DNA of 46,646 bases from Shinella sp. UYSO24 (lineage in GTDB: Bacteria > Pseudomonadota > Alphaproteobacteria > Rhizobiales > Rhizobiaceae): the NCBI GenBank assembly GCA_902167985.1, contig CABHNZ010000030.1:1-46646 (forward strand). Reading direction: 5' to 3'. The notes under the pieces were generated by a model. It was not told where the DNA came from. It saw only the letters and a list, made by a program, of their open reading frames with translations, and did no database searches. The position numbers and the translations under genes are program-made. The first letter of the stretch is position 1. Each line of letters starts with the position of its first letter. This document shows, in pieces, positions 45,127 through 46,646 of this stretch.

Positions 45127-46299
45127 TCAGGCAAGAAGTGCTATGGCCTCGTCGGCGAGCACCTGTTCCTCGTCGGTCGGCAAAACCAGAAGCTTTATCC
45201 GGCTCGATGGCGTGCTGATAACGGGTTGGTTTCGCTCGTTGAACGTCGAGTCCAATTCCGCGCCGAGCCAAGCTAGGCGTTCCGCGACACGCGCGCGAAC
45301 CTGCGGCTGGTTTTCGCCGACGCCGCCGGTAAAGACGAAAGCGTCGATACCACCGAGCGTCGCCGCCAAACGGCCTGTCTCGCCGCCAATGCGCAGGCAG
45401 AAGAGATCGATTGCCTCGGCCGCTTCCGGCGCATCGCTTGCCAGTAGGGCGCGCGTATCTCCGCTGACCCCGGACACGCCGATCAGGCCGCAATCGTGGT
45501 AGAGAAAATGTTCCAGCCGGTCCGCATCAGCCATCCCGCTGCGCATCAGGTGGATTAAAACACCCGGATCGGTCCAGCCCGGCCGCGTCGCCATCGGGAT
45601 GCCGTCGAGCGCCGAAAAACCCATGCTGGTGTCGACGCTCTTACCAGCGTTTAAGGCACAGAGGCTGGCACCGCTGCCAAGATGGGCGATGACCACTTTT
45701 CCGCCTGCAATTTCCGGAGCGATCTCGCGCAATTTGCCTGCAATGAACGTATAGGACAGCCCATGAAATCCGTATCGGCGAATACCGTCGTCATGCATAT
45801 TGCGAGGGATGGCGATACGCCGCACCAGGTCGCTTTGTGTCGCGTGGAATGCCGTATCGAAGGATGCGGTTTGTGCGAGCCGTGGGTGTAGATCAGACAA
45901 CGCATGGATCGCCTTCAAGGCCTGTGGCTGATGCAGCGGCGCAAGCGGGATCAAGCGTTCGATGCGCTCTATGGTTGCCGCGCCGAGCAGGACGGGCGCA
46001 TGAAAATCCAGCCCTCCGTGGACGACGCGATGGGCGGCGGCGGTCAGACGACCGGAGACTTTAGAAAAGAGGTTATCCATCGTCTGCGCAATCACACTGG
46101 AAAAATCGCTGTTATGATCCGCTTGAATGTGAGTTTCGTGTCTTTGATCACCAATCGAATAGCGAAGTGCGTGCAACCCGTCACCGAAATCGATCTTGCC
46201 GCGACCGAGGGCGCGAGCCTTGGTGTCCCGGCAGGAAAATATGCCGAGCTTGAGTGAAGACGAGCCGGCGTTGAACGTCAGCAGGATTGCTTCAGACAT
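45127..46299 (-). CDS. ackA: acetate kinase
   Basis: The 390-residue product is intact and carries the whole set of acetate kinase motifs: LTFNAGSSSLK at the start, HRVVHGG, FDTAFH, YGFHGLSYTF, IAHLGSGASL, TSMGFSALDGIPMATRPG, GVSGDTRAL and FTGGVGENQ. It transfers phosphate from acetyl phosphate to ADP, giving ATP and acetate, and works on the product of the phosphoketolase encoded immediately downstream. Start ATG at 46299. Promoter elements must lie between 46300 and 46494; none was recognised. Confidence 0.96.
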   Translation of the reverse strand: MSEAILLTFNAGSSSLKLGIFSCRDTKARALGRGKIDFGDGLHALRYSIGDQRHETHIQADHNSDFSSVIAQTMDNLFSKVSGRLTAAAHRVVHGGLDFHAPVLLGAATIERIERLIPLAPLHQPQALKAIHALSDLHPRLAQTASFDTAFHATQSDLVRRIAIPRNMHDDGIRRYGFHGLSYTFIAGKLREIAPEIAGGKVVIAHLGSGASLCALNAGKSVDTSMGFSALDGIPMATRPGWTDPGVLIHLMRSGMADADRLEHFLYHDCGLIGVSGVSGDTRALLASDAPEAAEAIDLFCLRIGGETGRLAATLGGIDAFVFTGGVGENQPQVRARVAERLAWLGAELDSTFNERNQPVISTPSSRIKLLVLPTDEEQVLADEAIALLA

Positions 46300-46494
46300 A
46301 GCTGATCCCGTTCATGGCGTGCGGGAAGAAAGCTAGTGCGGAGACCAAAGTTAACAAGCTTATGAAGCAGAAGCATTCGCGAGACAGGGGCGAAGCCGGT
46401 GAAAGAAGGACATTGGGCATGCGCTGCTATGTTTTGCATTACGGATCGCCCTCTTTCGCCCGTTGCTACTCACCCACTGGTGCAACCCTCGTTG

Positions 46495-46646
46495 TTAATC
46501 GGCCATGAGTGCTGCCATTTCCCTTTGACGTGCTGGCGCAAATTTGATCTTTGCCCCGGCTGCAGGGAATCGGATGTAAGCGCGATTTTCAGGTCCTGCT
46601 GCGGAGATGGGTTGAGCAGGCTTGTGTCCATTACGGAGGTTATGGA
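46495..46646 (-). CDS. possible C-terminal end of an unknown gene (partial)
   Basis: A minus-strand frame is open from the window edge to a TAA at 46495-46497, about 49 residues ending RQREMAALMAD. Composition is protein-like (NGHKPAQPISAAGPENRAY...). No family is recognised, and the part seen is too short to decide. It would lie upstream of and codirectional with ackA, with a 195-base gap. Confidence 0.3.
   Translation of the reverse strand, partial: HNLRNGHKPAQPISAAGPENRAYIRFPAAGAKIKFAPARQREMAALMAD

Noticed and set aside
46314..46508. 64-codon plus-strand frame upstream of ackA
   Set aside because: Composition is not protein-like, and it occupies the likely ackA promoter region.
1..46646. 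CRISPR array, rRNA, complete tRNA or replication origin
   Set aside because: No regularly spaced repeats, rRNA stretches or full cloverleaf were seen on reading; a replication origin or repABC genes are not present in the window.

Overview
The window reads as accessory DNA, probably a plasmid or island, of a Rhizobiales alphaproteobacterium of the Rhizobium/Agrobacterium/Ensifer kind. The basis is the gene content: two IS66-type transposases, a DUF1612 protein of the sort found on rhizobial repABC plasmids, DUF982 and DUF6894 proteins, paired Crp/Fnr-like regulators, a phosphoketolase-acetate kinase pair and a moderately GC-rich coding style. No species is assigned.

Layout. 1-213 is the end of an IS66 transposase. 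381-2389 holds a small hypothetical gene and a frame-disrupted HPP-CBS membrane protein. 2855-6310 is a four-gene minus-strand operon (two unassigned/tautomerase-like genes, an MBL-fold hydrolase, an FMN reductase) divergent from a LysR regulator. 6814-9873 carries an oxidoreductase gene and then a tightly overlapping minus-strand unit: antitoxin, PIN toxin, second antitoxin-like gene, tyrosine recombinase. 10230-13423 has an unknown gene, an IS66 transposase and a DUF1612 gene. 13464-22423 is a defence block on the minus strand: a PD-(D/E)xK nuclease plus a superfamily 2 helicase (Hachiman/AbpAB-like architecture), followed by a three-component ABC (ABC-3C) system with two extra downstream genes. 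22707-33161 is an RpiR regulator divergent from an eight-gene catabolic and uptake operon: aminotransferase, M81 peptidase, peptide-type ABC transporter, nitrilase-family amidohydrolase, carboxymuconolactone decarboxylase-like protein. 33268-46299 is a stress and central-carbon region: transketolase, DUF982 proteins, an Rmf-like small protein, two Crp/Fnr-like paralogues, DUF6894, a glutathione transferase, a BON protein, a dead HWE histidine kinase, MgtC, phosphoketolase and acetate kinase.

The genes work in modules. The helicase/nuclease pair and the ABC-3C operon are most likely anti-phage systems carried next to mobile elements. The RpiR operon imports a peptide- or amide-like substrate and degrades it. 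Phosphoketolase, acetate kinase and transketolase form a pentose-phosphate to acetyl-phosphate/acetate branch. A palindrome GTACG-CTNN-CGTAC recurs in intergenic DNA between 35.5 and 39.9 kb and may be the site of the Crp/Fnr-like regulators there.

A caution for every reader: about twenty otherwise well-conserved reading frames or frame joints are broken by single-base indels, nearly all of them missing one base, often from a short C/G run, and one insertion. In each case one base restores family-typical sequence, and in several it restores a four-base ATGA overlap with the next gene. Sequence error is more likely than mass gene decay, so entries typed 'pseudogene' for this reason may be intact genes in the cell. 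The HWE kinase remnant is the exception and looks truly dead.
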